Assembly (NCBI GenBank): GCA_905234285.1
Contig: CAJOHK010000007.1
Location: 69,152-133,151 of the forward strand
Direction: 5' to 3'
DNA length: 64,000 bases
Source of the DNA: an uncultured Bacteroidales bacterium
GTDB lineage: Bacteria > Bacteroidota > Bacteroidia > Bacteroidales > UBA932
Positions 45,538-54,725 of the stretch are shown one piece after another. The notes under the pieces were generated by a model. It was not told the DNA's origin, did not search any database, and saw only the letters and a list, made by a program, of their open reading frames with translations. The stretch's first letter is position 1, and every line of letters starts with the position of its first letter. Both the position numbers and the translations under genes were made by a program.

Positions 45538-47733
45538 ATGAATTTCAAGCTCCAATCCCAATATCAGCCGTCCGGCGACCAGCCGGAAGCCATCGACCAA
45601 TTGTGCCGCGCCCTGGAACAAGGCGTGAAGGATGTTACGCTTTTGGGCGTCACCGGAAGCGGAAAAACTTTCACCATGGCCAACGTAATCCAGCGCCTGC
45701 AGCGTCCGGCCCTCATCCTGAGCCACAACAAAACACTGGCCGCCCAGCTGTACGGTGAATTCAAGGCCTTCTTCCCCGACAACGCCGTGGAGTATTTCGT
45801 TTCCTATTACGATTACTACCAGCCCGAAGCCTATATCCCCGTCACGGATACCTATATAGAAAAGGACCTGAGCATCAACGACAAAATTGACGAGCTGCGT
45901 GTGAGTGCGGCATCGGCCCTGATGAGCGGCCGACGGGACGTAATTGTCATCTCCTCTGTGAGCTGCCTGTATGGCATCGGCAATCCAGACGACTTCCATG
46001 ACCAGACCGTTACGGTCCGAAAGGGGGAACAGATGTCCATGACGCGCCTATTATATAAAATAGTAGACGCCCTGTACTACCGCACCGAGACCGATTTCAA
46101 GCGCGGCAGCTTCCGCGTGCGCGGGGATACGGTGGACATCTTCCTGGGAGGGGCCGACTACGCCGCCCGCATCGAGTTCTTCGGCGACGAGGTGGACCGC
46201 ATCGCCCTCATCGACCCGGTGAGCGGAGCCATTTTCGAGGAAATGGACAAAATTGACCTCTACCCCGCCAAGAACTTCGTCACCTCCAAGGAGAAGGGCG
46301 CGGCGGCGGTGAGCCAGATTCAGGACGACCTCGTAAAGCAGGTAGAGTATTTTGAGTCCATCGGCAAGTTCCTGGAAGCCAAGCGACTGAAGCAGCGCGT
46401 GGAATACGACATCGAGATGATCAAGGAAATGGGCTACTGCCCCGGTGTGGAGAACTATTCCCGCTATTTCGACGGCCGAAAGCCCGGTCAGCGCCCCTTC
46501 ACGCTCATCGACTACTTCCCCGACGATTTCCTGGTATTCATTGACGAAAGCCACGTCACCCTCCCCCAGATCCGGGCCATGTACGGCGGGGACCATTCCC
46601 GCAAGGCCACGCTGGTGGAGTATGGCTTCCGCCTGCCTGCCGCCAGCGACAACCGCCCCCTCACCTTTGACGAATTCGAGTCAGTGACCGGTCAGACGGT
46701 GTACGTGAGCGCCACCCCGGCCGACTATGAGTTGGAAAAATCCGAGGGCCTGGTGGTAGAACAGATCGTTCGTCCCACCGGCCTGCTGGACCCGCCCATC
46801 GAGGTACGTCCCACGCAAAACCAGGTGGATGACCTCATGGAAGAAATCCGCGTACGGGCCGAGAAAGACGAGCGCGTGCTGGTGACCACCCTCACCAAAC
46901 GCATGGCCGAGGAACTGGACAGCTACTTTACCAAAAACGGCGTGCGCTGCCGCTACATCCATTCCGACGTTGACACCGCCGAGCGCGTAGAGATTATCGA
47001 GGATTTCAAGAACGGACTGTTTGACGTACTCATCGGCGTGAACCTCCTGCGCGAAGGCCTGGACATCCCCACGGTATCGCTGGTGGCCATTCTGGATGCC
47101 GACAAGGAGGGCTTCCTGCGCAGCGGTCGCGCCCTCACCCAGACCGCCGGCCGCGCCGCCCGCAACCTCAACGGCCTGGTAATCATGTATGCCGACACGG
47201 TGACGCCGTCCATGGACGAGACCATCCGGGAAACCGCCCGCCGCCGCGCCAAACAGCAGGAATACAACAAGCTGCATGGCATTACGCCCCAGCAGGTGCA
47301 GACCCGTGCCAACGTGCTCATGAGCGAACTGGTGCGCTCCGGCGACGACACCACGCACATCTCCGGTTTCCTGAATCCGGTGCTGCAGAACAGCGTCACG
47401 GGCCACGTGAGCGCACGCGACAGCGTTTCCGACCCGTCCTACGTACCATCCGCCTCGGAACTGGGCAGCGGAGACGTCCGCGTGGGCCTGGGCCACGACG
47501 CCCGCCGCGAGAGCACTTCGGCCTATGTAGACGGCTACATCCAGGCCGACCTGGCCGCCGTGCTGCAGGATCCGGTGATCCGCTCCATGTCCCGGCCGCA
47601 GGTAGAGAAGGCCGCCGCCGAGGCCAAACGCAAGATGCAAAAAGCGGCCGCCGATCTGGATTTCACGGCAGCCGCCAAGTATCGCGACGAGATGTGGGCC
47701 CTGGAGCAATACCTCAAGGTGTGGGAGGAGTAA
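45538..47733 (+). CDS. uvrB: Excinuclease ABC subunit B
   Basis: 731 residues from [13 protein letters not shown]. Nucleotide-excision-repair helicase that verifies damage with UvrA and recruits UvrC. Walker A is GVTGSGKT at 37-44; the beta-hairpin is [22 protein letters not shown] is the helicase II motif; [12 protein letters not shown] and QTAGRAARN are later helicase motifs. A C-terminal UVR domain ([15 protein letters not shown]) binds UvrC. It is about 55 residues longer than E. coli UvrB, mainly from an insert before the UVR domain (from [14 protein letters not shown] to [10 protein letters not shown]). Confidence 0.97.
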   Translation: MNFKLQSQYQPSGDQPEAIDQLCRALEQGVKDVTLLGVTGSGKTFTMANVIQRLQRPALILSHNKTLAAQLYGEFKAFFPDNAVEYFVSYYDYYQPEAYIPVTDTYIEKDLSINDKIDELRVSAASALMSGRRDVIVISSVSCLYGIGNPDDFHDQTVTVRKGEQMSMTRLLYKIVDALYYRTETDFKRGSFRVRGDTVDIFLGGADYAARIEFFGDEVDRIALIDPVSGAIFEEMDKIDLYPAKNFVTSKEKGAAAVSQIQDDLVKQVEYFESIGKFLEAKRLKQRVEYDIEMIKEMGYCPGVENYSRYFDGRKPGQRPFTLIDYFPDDFLVFIDESHVTLPQIRAMYGGDHSRKATLVEYGFRLPAASDNRPLTFDEFESVTGQTVYVSATPADYELEKSEGLVVEQIVRPTGLLDPPIEVRPTQNQVDDLMEEIRVRAEKDERVLVTTLTKRMAEELDSYFTKNGVRCRYIHSDVDTAERVEIIEDFKNGLFDVLIGVNLLREGLDIPTVSLVAILDADKEGFLRSGRALTQTAGRAARNLNGLVIMYADTVTPSMDETIRETARRRAKQQEYNKLHGITPQQVQTRANVLMSELVRSGDDTTHISGFLNPVLQNSVTGHVSARDSVSDPSYVPSASELGSGDVRVGLGHDARRESTSAYVDGYIQADLAAVLQDPVIRSMSRPQVEKAAAEAKRKMQKAAADLDFTAAAKYRDEMWALEQYLKVWEE

Positions 47734-47740
47734 GGGCGGA

Positions 47741-48934
47741 TTACTCTACATAAAGCAACAACCCTTTCAGATACTCCCCTTCCGGGTGGTAAATATTTAC
47801 GGAGTGATCGGCGGGCTGGTTGAGGCGGTCCAGGATGCGGACGCTGCGGCCGGTCTCGGCGGCGGCAGAGAAAACGGCCAGGGCAAAGGCCTCTTTATCT
47901 ACCACCTGCGAACAGCTGAAGGTAAATACAAAGCCGCCGGAGGCCACTTTAGCAATGGCGGCAGCGTTCAGGCGCTGATAGGCCCGCAACGCATTCTTTA
48001 ATGCTCCGCGGTGCTTGGCGAATGCCGGCGGGTCCACAATAATCAAATCGTAAGCCCCCTCGGGCGCATTCTTTACAAAGTCAATGGCATCGGCGCAGTA
48101 AGACGTATGCTGCTCGGCCCCGAACCCGTTCAGTGCCACATTCCGGTCGACCAGGTCCATGGCCCGCTGTGAACTGTCCACGGAATCCACGTGAGCCGCA
48201 CCACCCGCCAGGGCGTAGATGGAGAAGCCGCCCGTATAGCAGAACAGATTGAGCACCCGGCGGCCGGCAGCCAGTTGCCCCACCCGGGCGCGGTTTTCCC
48301 GCTGGTCCAGGAAGAAGCCTGTCTTTTGGCCTTCCCGCCAGTTCACCAGGAACTGTTTGCCATTTTCCAGGACGGCTTGTTCATCGGCCTCGAAGCCGGG
48401 AGCGCGCCAGAGATACCCGTCCACCAAATCCAGGCCGGCTTTGAAGGGTGCCGTGCCGGAACTTTTATCATACACGGCCTTGAGCGAAGGGCCGTACACT
48501 TCCTGCAGCGCGGCGCAGATGGCTCCCTTGGCGCGGAACATGCCCACCGAATGGGCCTGCAGCACGCAAACACCGTTATAATAGTCCACGATGAGGCCGG
48601 GCAGTCCGTCCCCTTCCCCGTGCACCAGGCGGTAGCAATTGGTAGTGGCCGATGACACCAGCCCATACGCCTCCCGCAGCCGATAGGCGCGTCCCAGCAT
48701 ACGTACCCAGAAATCGGGACGGGTGGGATCCTCGTCAAAACTGAGGATGCGCACGGCGATGGAACCAATCTGATAGTGCCCGCAGGCCAGCATGCGGCCG
48801 TCGGCTGCTTCTACGCCCACCAGGTCTCCTTCCTGCGGATGACCCACGGTTTGGGCAATAGCGCCGGAAAACACCCAGGGATGATAGCGGAGGACCGATT
48901 CCTCCCGGTGAGGACGGAGTATAACCTTATCCAT
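47741..48934 (-). CDS. rlmI: RlmI-like 23S rRNA methyltransferase
   Basis: 397 residues, matching the size of E. coli RlmI (396). An N-terminal PUA-like domain (LRYHPWVFSGAIAQ, EGDLVGVEAADGRMLACGHY) is followed by a Rossmann methyltransferase with VLNLFCYTGGFSIYAL for SAM and DLIIVDPPAFAKHRG (motif IV), then FTFSCSQVVD. RlmI forms 5-methylcytidine in 23S rRNA; that exact site is assumed from family. The start overlaps the end of the RNase D-like gene by 8 bases. Confidence 0.85.
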   Translation of the reverse strand: MDKVILRPHREESVLRYHPWVFSGAIAQTVGHPQEGDLVGVEAADGRMLACGHYQIGSIAVRILSFDEDPTRPDFWVRMLGRAYRLREAYGLVSSATTNCYRLVHGEGDGLPGLIVDYYNGVCVLQAHSVGMFRAKGAICAALQEVYGPSLKAVYDKSSGTAPFKAGLDLVDGYLWRAPGFEADEQAVLENGKQFLVNWREGQKTGFFLDQRENRARVGQLAAGRRVLNLFCYTGGFSIYALAGGAAHVDSVDSSQRAMDLVDRNVALNGFGAEQHTSYCADAIDFVKNAPEGAYDLIIVDPPAFAKHRGALKNALRAYQRLNAAAIAKVASGGFVFTFSCSQVVDKEAFALAVFSAAAETGRSVRILDRLNQPADHSVNIYHPEGEYLKGLLLYVE

Positions 48935-49562
48935 TGTCGGTAAATCTTTCGGGGTAAAGCTGTTCCTGCGTGAGCGGATGCTTGGGACAGGAGCGCAGTT
49001 TCATATACATTTCCCGGCACACCCAGGCGTCGGTGGCGGCATAGCGCATCTGGCTGTCCGAGAGGTGCTCGGCCTCCCAGTTGGAAAGCTGCTGGGCCTT
49101 GGATATCTTTACGCCCAGGATGATGGCGGCCATTTTTTTTACAGATTTATCCCTTATTCCGTATTCCCACACAATGGACTGTAGGTCTACAAATCCCTTA
49201 GGGGAAAACTTAGTAATCTTCTGGAGGCCGCGAACGTCGTCGATGGTAGCGGCGCCCACTTTTTGGATTCTGGGATTGGCCAGGATAGCGGCCAGCCGAC
49301 GCGGCAAGCCCAACTTCTTGAGCCGGAAGAGATAGGCTTTCCCGCCGCCGGAGAGCTGGAGAAGGGCCGTTCCGGAGGAATGCTGGTCGGGAGAAAACGT
49401 GGGCCGTGTCTCAGTGTCGAAGCCCAGCAGTTTCTGGCGTTTCAAATAACGGATAGCCCCTTCGAAGACTTCATCTTCCTGGTCTACCAGCACAATTTGC
49501 CCGGGAAAGGAAACCAGTTCCAGCGCACCTATTTCTTCGGGACTAATCGAAATCCTGAACAT
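48927..49562 (-). CDS. RNase D-like 3'-5' exonuclease
   Basis: 211 residues starting MFRISISPEEIG; earlier in-frame ATGs at 49568 and 49586 would only add up to eight residues. DEDD-type exonuclease motifs are LLGFDTETRPTF (Exo I), GAATIDDVRGLQ (Exo II) and SQMRYAATDAWVCREMY (Exo III, with Tyr). It lacks HRDC domains, so it is a short form acting on RNA or DNA ends. The start overlaps the end of the upstream lipoprotein gene by 20 bases. Confidence 0.85.
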   Translation of the reverse strand: MFRISISPEEIGALELVSFPGQIVLVDQEDEVFEGAIRYLKRQKLLGFDTETRPTFSPDQHSSGTALLQLSGGGKAYLFRLKKLGLPRRLAAILANPRIQKVGAATIDDVRGLQKITKFSPKGFVDLQSIVWEYGIRDKSVKKMAAIILGVKISKAQQLSNWEAEHLSDSQMRYAATDAWVCREMYMKLRSCPKHPLTQEQLYPERFTDNG

Positions 49563-50601
49563 AGGCATGGTTGGCGTATTGGGCATTCACCTCCTGATAA
49601 GAGAGCTCTCCCGTAGCAGATTCCCGGGTCTCGTAGTAGTGAACGACGGGCCGGTGGATATGGTGCGTGAACAGATTCTCGGAGCGAAGGAGGTCATAGG
49701 TGGCCGACACTACGCTGGTGCAGGGATCTATAATGACAAAGTCCGGCGAGAGCATGCGGGCAAAAGCCTGGTCCTCCTCCGTTGCGCCTTGACGGATCAT
49801 GGCAAACTCGGAGCGAAGCGGCAACGGATCCAGCGAGAAACTGTCAAGTACCAGGGCATCCAGCTTTAGGCCGGTAGAACGATACTGCCTCAAGAGGCTC
49901 CGAAGACTGGTCCTGCTGTCCAGCGCCTGGTCCGGGGTGATGACTGTAAGATGCCCGGGCTCCCCCATTTCTTCAAAGACCTGCTCATAGATTTTGGCCG
50001 ACCGGACTTCGCGGGAGGCCCACACCGCCACGTCGCTTGCGCCGGAGGCGACGGCATCGGCCAGCATAATCTTTACCGGAGAGTACAGATGACTGCGGCC
50101 GCCGGTGAGCTGCTGCAGGGTATCTACATCAAAGAGGCCATATACAGCCTGCATGGGGGATGTGAAAACCAGCACTTTTGACTGACGGGAACCGCCCCAG
50201 GCAAATACGGCATGGCGTACCGCCGCCTCCCGCAAACTGTCCGGACGGGATTCGTCTGTAGAAGCATCCAGGAAATGGGCATAGGGGGCGTTATTGGCAT
50301 CCAGAACCACACTGAAGGATTCTCCGGCGAAATCCGGCAGGGAATCCCGCTGGGAGCGGCCATCGATGTTGTCCTTGCTGTCCTGGGCCAGAAAACGACG
50401 AGCCAGAATGAGGGCGTCTGAAGGCTCGCCGATAATGGCGATGGAGCCTTCGGAGCCGCCATGACCGGCCAGGCGGACACTGCTGGTATCGGCCGCCAGA
50501 GAGAGCACCAGCGGCAGCGTGGGACGGGGCGTGAAAGTCTGCTGCCGGCATCCAGTTACCGCCACTATAGCTGCCAAAATGAGTATGCTGAATCTTTTCA
50601 T
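49543..50601 (-). CDS. Lipoprotein of unknown function
   Basis: 352 residues from MKRFSILILAAIV, with lipobox VTGC. The start at 50622 is rejected because a -7 box (50612-50619) lies downstream of it. The sequence shows alternating strand-helix segments (SKVLVFTSPMQAVYGLFDV, KLDALVLDSFSL, DFVIIDPCTSVVSATYDLL) reminiscent of periplasmic-binding-protein lobes, but I recognise no named family. It heads a run of three overlapping minus-strand genes, followed by the exonuclease and rRNA methyltransferase genes. Confidence 0.65.
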   Translation of the reverse strand: MKRFSILILAAIVAVTGCRQQTFTPRPTLPLVLSLAADTSSVRLAGHGGSEGSIAIIGEPSDALILARRFLAQDSKDNIDGRSQRDSLPDFAGESFSVVLDANNAPYAHFLDASTDESRPDSLREAAVRHAVFAWGGSRQSKVLVFTSPMQAVYGLFDVDTLQQLTGGRSHLYSPVKIMLADAVASGASDVAVWASREVRSAKIYEQVFEEMGEPGHLTVITPDQALDSRTSLRSLLRQYRSTGLKLDALVLDSFSLDPLPLRSEFAMIRQGATEEDQAFARMLSPDFVIIDPCTSVVSATYDLLRSENLFTHHIHRPVVHYYETRESATGELSYQEVNAQYANHAYVQDFD

Positions 50602-50611
50602 ATCCAAAATG

Positions 50612-50619
50612 CAAAAATA
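50612..50619 (-). promoter_or_regulatory. Promoter -7 box for the lipoprotein gene at 50601
   Basis: Minus-strand TATTTTTG. The predicted leader is about 6 bases, unusually short. Confidence 0.5.
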
Positions 50620-50630
50620 CACATTTCCGG

Positions 50631-51260
50631 CTATTTTTCCAACGCCAGGACTTGCTGTATTTTGGGAATCAAAAGAGAATCAATGTATTCCGGTTCCATG
50701 AAATGCGAGCCATCGTACTCTTCAAATGAATGCTCGCCAAAAAGTTCCCGCCAGAGCGAGAGTTTGACCACCCCCGAACGCCGATAATGGTCATTCTTGC
50801 CAAAGAACGCATAGTAGTACTGACCCGGCTCTATAGCGGCAAACGCCGCATCTCCATGGGCTTTGTACTTGCGCAATACTCTCCAGGAAAACTTGAGCGC
50901 CTGGCGATCCCCTTCCTTAACCGGAAACTTCCGATGCAGATACCATCGGCCCAAAGCGAAAAGGGCGGGCCAGGCAGCCCGGTAAAGATTTTGCGGCGCC
51001 CCCAGGGACGGCGAAACGAACAGATGCGGTAGTCCCTGAATGCGCAGCGCCTGGATAGCGCCCAGGGACTCGCCGATAATCAGGTCGGGGTGCAATTCGC
51101 GAACCCAGGAAACGATTTGCGCGCGCCCCAGATCCGGATCGAAGTCGTAAGTGCGGACCACTACCGAAATGCCGCTCCCCTGCAGCTGCTCCTGCAGATA
51201 ATTGGGAATGCGGCTGTCGCGGCCTCCGCCCATGCCGTGGACATATAGGATTGTTTTCAT
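50631..51260 (-). CDS. Alpha/beta-hydrolase, YqiA/UPF0227-like
   Basis: 209 residues from MKTILYVHGMGGGRDS; the longer frame to 51401 enters the divergent peptidase gene and is rejected. The oxyanion region is HGMGGG, the nucleophile Ser lies in IIGESLGAIQAL, and FFGKNDHYRR and YDGSHFME supply likely Asp and His. No signal peptide. It is probably a cytoplasmic esterase or thioesterase, substrate unknown. It shares a short divergent promoter region with the C1 peptidase gene. Confidence 0.75.
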   Translation of the reverse strand: MKTILYVHGMGGGRDSRIPNYLQEQLQGSGISVVVRTYDFDPDLGRAQIVSWVRELHPDLIIGESLGAIQALRIQGLPHLFVSPSLGAPQNLYRAAWPALFALGRWYLHRKFPVKEGDRQALKFSWRVLRKYKAHGDAAFAAIEPGQYYYAFFGKNDHYRRSGVVKLSLWRELFGEHSFEEYDGSHFMEPEYIDSLLIPKIQQVLALEK

Positions 51261-51266
51261 GAGTTG

Positions 51267-51294
51267 CAAAATTACAATATTCTCTTTACATTTG
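51267..51294. promoter_or_regulatory. Divergent promoters for the hydrolase and C1 peptidase genes
   Basis: Minus-strand TAATTTTG (51274-51267) lies 6 bases from the hydrolase ATG. Plus-strand TACATTTG (51287-51294) precedes the peptidase ATG by 24 bases. Confidence 0.55.
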
Positions 51295-51318
51295 TAGTTA
51301 TTAGACAACAAAAAAGAA

Positions 51319-52491
51319 ATGAAAAAGTATCTGCTTTCCATCGCGCTCGTAACGCTCGCCGTTTCTTCGGCCCTGGCCCAGAGAGGTCCCGCTCCCGTCA
51401 AAACCGCCGACTATGAGTTTACCACCGTCAAGGAGAATCCGGTAACATCGGTCAAGAACCAATATCGCAGCGGCACTTGCTGGTGCTTTAGCGCCCTCTC
51501 TTTCCTGGAGAGCGAAATTATCAAGGCAAAGGGCATCAAGGATACCGCCCTCTACCCCGACTTTTCGGAGATGTATGTGGTACGCCGCGGCTATTATGAC
51601 CGTGCCATCAAGTATGTGCGCCTGGACGGCAAACTCAACATGGCCGCCGGCTCCGACTTCGGCGATGTCTTGGAAGTTGCCAAAACCTACGGGCTCATGT
51701 ATCAGTCCGACTATTCCGGCCTGCAATACGGCTACGACAAGCCCGTTCAGGGAGAGCTGGACGCCGTACTCAAGGGATATGTAGAGGCTGTGGTCAAGAA
51801 CCCCAACCGCAAGCTCACCAAGGTATGGCCCAAGGGTGTGAATGGTATCCTGGATGCCTATATGGGAGAGATTCCCGAGGAAAAAATCGTCAAGCCCGAA
51901 TCCCTGGGCATCAACCTGGACGACTACATCGGCCTCACTTCCTATACCCACCATCCGTTCTACACCGCCTTTGCCATGGAGGTAGAGGACAACTGGCGCT
52001 GGAGCCCGTCCTGGAACCTTCCGCTGGACGAGTTCATGGCCGTCATTGACAACGCCGTAGAGAACGGTTACACCGTAGCCTGGGGCGGCGACGTTTCCGA
52101 GGTAGGCTTTACCCGCGACGGCCTGGCCATCCTGGTAGACACCGAGGCCCTGGCCACTTCCGGCTCCGACCAGGAGCGCTGGGTAGGCAAAGCCGAAGAA
52201 AAACCCGAACAGAAGATTACCGTGAAGGAACTGATTGTCACCCAGGAACTCCGTCAGGAAATGTACGATGAAAAGACTTCTACCGACGACCACGGCATGC
52301 ACCTGTACGGCACTGCCAAGGATCAGAACGGCAACAAGTACTACCTCATCAAGAACTCCTGGGGCGACACCGGCGCCTACCATGGTATGTGGTACATGTC
52401 CGAGAATTTTGCCAAGGCCAAGACCCTCAACATCGTCGTTAACAAAAACGCCATTCCCAAGCCCATCCTTAAAAAGCTGGGTATCAAATAA
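51319..52491 (+). CDS. Secreted C1-family aminopeptidase (bleomycin hydrolase/PepC-like)
   Basis: 390 residues with a signal peptide (VSSALAQ). The papain-like site is NQYRSGTCWCFSALSFLES (Gln and Cys), DDHGMHLYG (His) and IKNSWGD (Asn). PepC/bleomycin hydrolase enzymes are normally cytoplasmic hexamers of about 450 residues; this one is exported and shorter, as is common for Bacteroidales versions. It cleaves peptides in the periplasm. The next gene, pssA, begins directly at its stop codon. Confidence 0.9.
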   Translation: MKKYLLSIALVTLAVSSALAQRGPAPVKTADYEFTTVKENPVTSVKNQYRSGTCWCFSALSFLESEIIKAKGIKDTALYPDFSEMYVVRRGYYDRAIKYVRLDGKLNMAAGSDFGDVLEVAKTYGLMYQSDYSGLQYGYDKPVQGELDAVLKGYVEAVVKNPNRKLTKVWPKGVNGILDAYMGEIPEEKIVKPESLGINLDDYIGLTSYTHHPFYTAFAMEVEDNWRWSPSWNLPLDEFMAVIDNAVENGYTVAWGGDVSEVGFTRDGLAILVDTEALATSGSDQERWVGKAEEKPEQKITVKELIVTQELRQEMYDEKTSTDDHGMHLYGTAKDQNGNKYYLIKNSWGDTGAYHGMWYMSENFAKAKTLNIVVNKNAIPKPILKKLGIK

Positions 52492-53208
52492 ATGAGTATT
52501 ACCAAACACATTCCTAACACCATCACTTCCATGAACCTCCTTTCCGGGGTCATGGGAGTGATTTGTGCAATGCAGGGAGAGATGGGGCTGGCTTTCGCCT
52601 TCATGCTGTCCGCCACGGTCTTCGACTTCTGCGACGGACTGTCGGCCCGCCTGCTGGACGCCTACTCCTCTATCGGCAAGGAATTGGACTCCCTAGCCGA
52701 TATGGTGAGCTTTGGCGTACTGCCGGCCATCATGCTGGAGCAAACCATGGGCGAATCGGTGGGCCTGGCCCGATACATTCCGCTCCTGCTGGCCGCCTTC
52801 AGTGCCCTGCGCCTGGCCAAATTCAACGTAGACGAGCGCCAGACCTCCAATTTCCTGGGGCTGCCTACGCCCTCGTCGGCCATGGTTTCCGGCTCGCTGT
52901 GCTGCTACGTGTATTTTTGCCCGCAGAGTTTCTTGGCAGCCTGGGCCCACGGGTCCTGGTTCCTGCCCGTACTGGCTATCGTATTAAGCCTGCTGCTGGT
53001 CTCGGAGATTCCCATGTTTGGGATGAAAGTGAAAAAAGGGCACAAGCTCCTGGACGCCAAGCGAATCGTCTTTCTGGCGGTTGCTGTAGGCGTACTGGCG
53101 GTCACCATCGTGCTGAACGCCCATTTCAGCGTGGCCGTCTTCATTATTTTCAGTTTCTATGTACTGGAAAACCTGTTGCTGACGCTTATAGCTCGTCTTC
53201 GTCGCTAA
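52492..53208 (+). CDS. pssA: CDP-diacylglycerol-serine O-phosphatidyltransferase
   Basis: 238 residues with multiple membrane helices. The CDP-alcohol phosphotransferase motif is complete: DFCDGLSARLLDAYSSIG followed by ELDSLADMVSFG. It makes phosphatidylserine, the precursor of phosphatidylethanolamine, in the inner membrane. ATG follows the C1 peptidase stop without a gap. Its 3' end overlaps the convergent S4-domain gene by 23 bases. Confidence 0.92.
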   Translation: MSITKHIPNTITSMNLLSGVMGVICAMQGEMGLAFAFMLSATVFDFCDGLSARLLDAYSSIGKELDSLADMVSFGVLPAIMLEQTMGESVGLARYIPLLLAAFSALRLAKFNVDERQTSNFLGLPTPSSAMVSGSLCCYVYFCPQSFLAAWAHGSWFLPVLAIVLSLLLVSEIPMFGMKVKKGHKLLDAKRIVFLAVAVGVLAVTIVLNAHFSVAVFIIFSFYVLENLLLTLIARLRR

Positions 53209-53626
53209 GCCCAAACCGGGCAGCCACATCATCTGGGATGTCATTGAAGTCAATGGCATCCCAAATTTGTTCTATCTCCCGACGGTCCTTCTTGGTAGGG
53301 CGGCCTGCTCCCCTGTCACGGGTAAGGAAGAAAGTCTCTACCGGTGCCCTGAGTTTATCCAGCTCGGCGGCAGGAGTGATGTTCTCGGCGAATTGGGGTA
53401 CAAGCTTGGCACCTACGCGATGCTCGGTGGGCTGCACCACCTTATAGATAAAGGTAATGGCGCCTTTACGCACGTGCAGGATATCGCCCGCCTGAACGGC
53501 CTTGGAAGGTTTGGCGTTCACGTTGCCCATCTTCACTTTACCGCCCTTGCAGGCATCGGCGGCCTCGCTGCGGGTCTTGAAAGCGCGAATGGCCCAGAGG
53601 TATTTGTCGATTCGGACTTCGGACAT
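53186..53626 (-). CDS. S4-domain RNA-binding protein (Hsp15-like)
   Basis: 146 residues. An S4 domain at 3-65 (MSEVRIDKYLWAIRAFKTRS, GGKVKMGNVNAKPSKAVQAGD) and a basic segment (GAGRPTKKDRREIEQIWD) match the HslR/Hsp15 family, which binds 50S subunits carrying stalled nascent chains. The C-terminus is acidic (FGLSDEDEL). It starts 2 bases after the manA-type stop, so the two are cotranscribed on the minus strand. Confidence 0.88.
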   Translation of the reverse strand: MSEVRIDKYLWAIRAFKTRSEAADACKGGKVKMGNVNAKPSKAVQAGDILHVRKGAITFIYKVVQPTEHRVGAKLVPQFAENITPAAELDKLRAPVETFFLTRDRGAGRPTKKDRREIEQIWDAIDFNDIPDDVAARFGLSDEDEL

Positions 53627-53628
53627 GG

Positions 53629-54570
53629 TTATTCTTCCACTTCTTCGGAGACAAGGTCGTTATCCGGGCGGGGATCCATGCGGATCTCCAGCAGGAAGGT
53701 GTCCGCGGCCTCCGGAAGCAGGAAGAACTCGTTGCATTCGGCGGGAACCAGCACCAGCTCTCCGGGCTTCATTTTGTAATTAGTACCATCGGCCTGAACG
53801 ACGGCACCGCCTTTGATGCAGATATAGAGGAGGAAGGTGTCGTCCTGGTCACGGGTGCTCTTGAGCGCCTCTTTCAGGGGAAGGGGCTGCAAGGTAAACT
53901 GCGGCGTAACCACGGTACCCTCGCGCCGAATGCCGCTCGAGGCCTTTCGCAGGTCGATGAGGTCGAAGGCTTCTTCCAGATGAAGCTCACGGTCCTTGCG
54001 TTCCCAGTCAAAGAGGCGGAACCACAGTTCGGAGCTCTCGGCTACCTCGATGAGGGTGACGTCTTGGGCAGCGTGAACCAGGCCCGGAGACAGCAAGTAC
54101 ATTTCCCCGGGATGGGGCGTAACTGTATGGAGCATGGATTCCACGCTGCCGTTCTGACAGGCCCTGTAGAACTGGTCTGCCGTGACAGACTTCTTGAAAC
54201 CCAGGAAAATCTGGGCCTTGGGGCCAGCCTCCTCTACATACCAGAGGGAGGTGCGGCCGAAGGAATCGTAGCGCTGCTCGGCAACTTCATCGTCGGGGTT
54301 CACGTGAAGGGAACTGCGGCCCTTGATTGAGAGGCGCTTTACCATGACCGGAAACTGCGTCCCATACCAGTCGAAGGAAGTCTCCCCCACCACGCGCTCC
54401 AGATAGGTTTGCATGATGTCGCTGAGGGTATTGCCCTTGAGCCAGCCCTCACAGGCCATGGAATCTACAAAGCCCAGGTCGGCCAGTTTGTATTCTACGT
54501 TTCCCCAGGGAAGCTCCTGCACGTCATGCAGGAACTTAAGCGGTGTAAGTTTTTTGTTCACGTTTTCCAT
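53629..54570 (-). CDS. manA: Type I mannose-6-phosphate isomerase
   Basis: 313 residues from MENVNKKLTPLKFL; the ATG at 54618 would add 16 atypical residues. It interconverts mannose 6-phosphate and fructose 6-phosphate. Zinc-site motifs of the cupin fold are SLHVNPDDEVAE and YLLSPGLVHAAQDVTLIEVAE, followed by LWFRLFDWER, typical of class I PMI in its short Bacteroidetes form. Cytoplasmic. It provides mannose for GDP-sugars or enters it into glycolysis. Confidence 0.85.
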   Translation of the reverse strand: MENVNKKLTPLKFLHDVQELPWGNVEYKLADLGFVDSMACEGWLKGNTLSDIMQTYLERVVGETSFDWYGTQFPVMVKRLSIKGRSSLHVNPDDEVAEQRYDSFGRTSLWYVEEAGPKAQIFLGFKKSVTADQFYRACQNGSVESMLHTVTPHPGEMYLLSPGLVHAAQDVTLIEVAESSELWFRLFDWERKDRELHLEEAFDLIDLRKASSGIRREGTVVTPQFTLQPLPLKEALKSTRDQDDTFLLYICIKGGAVVQADGTNYKMKPGELVLVPAECNEFFLLPEAADTFLLEIRMDPRPDNDLVSEEVEE

Positions 54571-54623
54571 ATCGGCTGCAAAGATACGAAAAAAAGTGCT
54601 CGAAGGGTTCGTTACCATAGGGT

Positions 54624-54653
54624 CGTGAACAAAAATGGCCGAATTTGTTCACG
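54624..54653. repeat. Ten-base inverted repeat in the manA upstream region
   Basis: CGTGAACAAA and TTTGTTCACG, 10 bases apart, 54 bases upstream of the manA start. It could be an operator or part of a dispersed repeat with the longer palindrome at 54669. Confidence 0.45.
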
Positions 54654-54668
54654 AGAAGGGGAAAAACA

Positions 54669-54710
54669 ATGTCTGGTGCACAAAATCGCTTGATTTTGTG
54701 CACCAGACAT
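54669..54710 (-). terminator. Perfect 19-base palindrome, probable rubrerythrin terminator
   Basis: Perfect 19-base arms (ATGTCTGGTGCACAAAATC and its complement) around a 4-base loop. On the minus strand it follows the rubrerythrin stop and is followed by TGTTTTTCC, so it can act as a terminator. Confidence 0.6.
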
Positions 54711-54725
54711 AAAAGTGTGGCCGTG

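Noticed and set aside
54669..54710. RNA gene or integron attachment site at the 19-base palindrome
   Set aside because: No tRNA-like arms, integrase or attC core sites are present; a terminator or dispersed palindrome explains it better.
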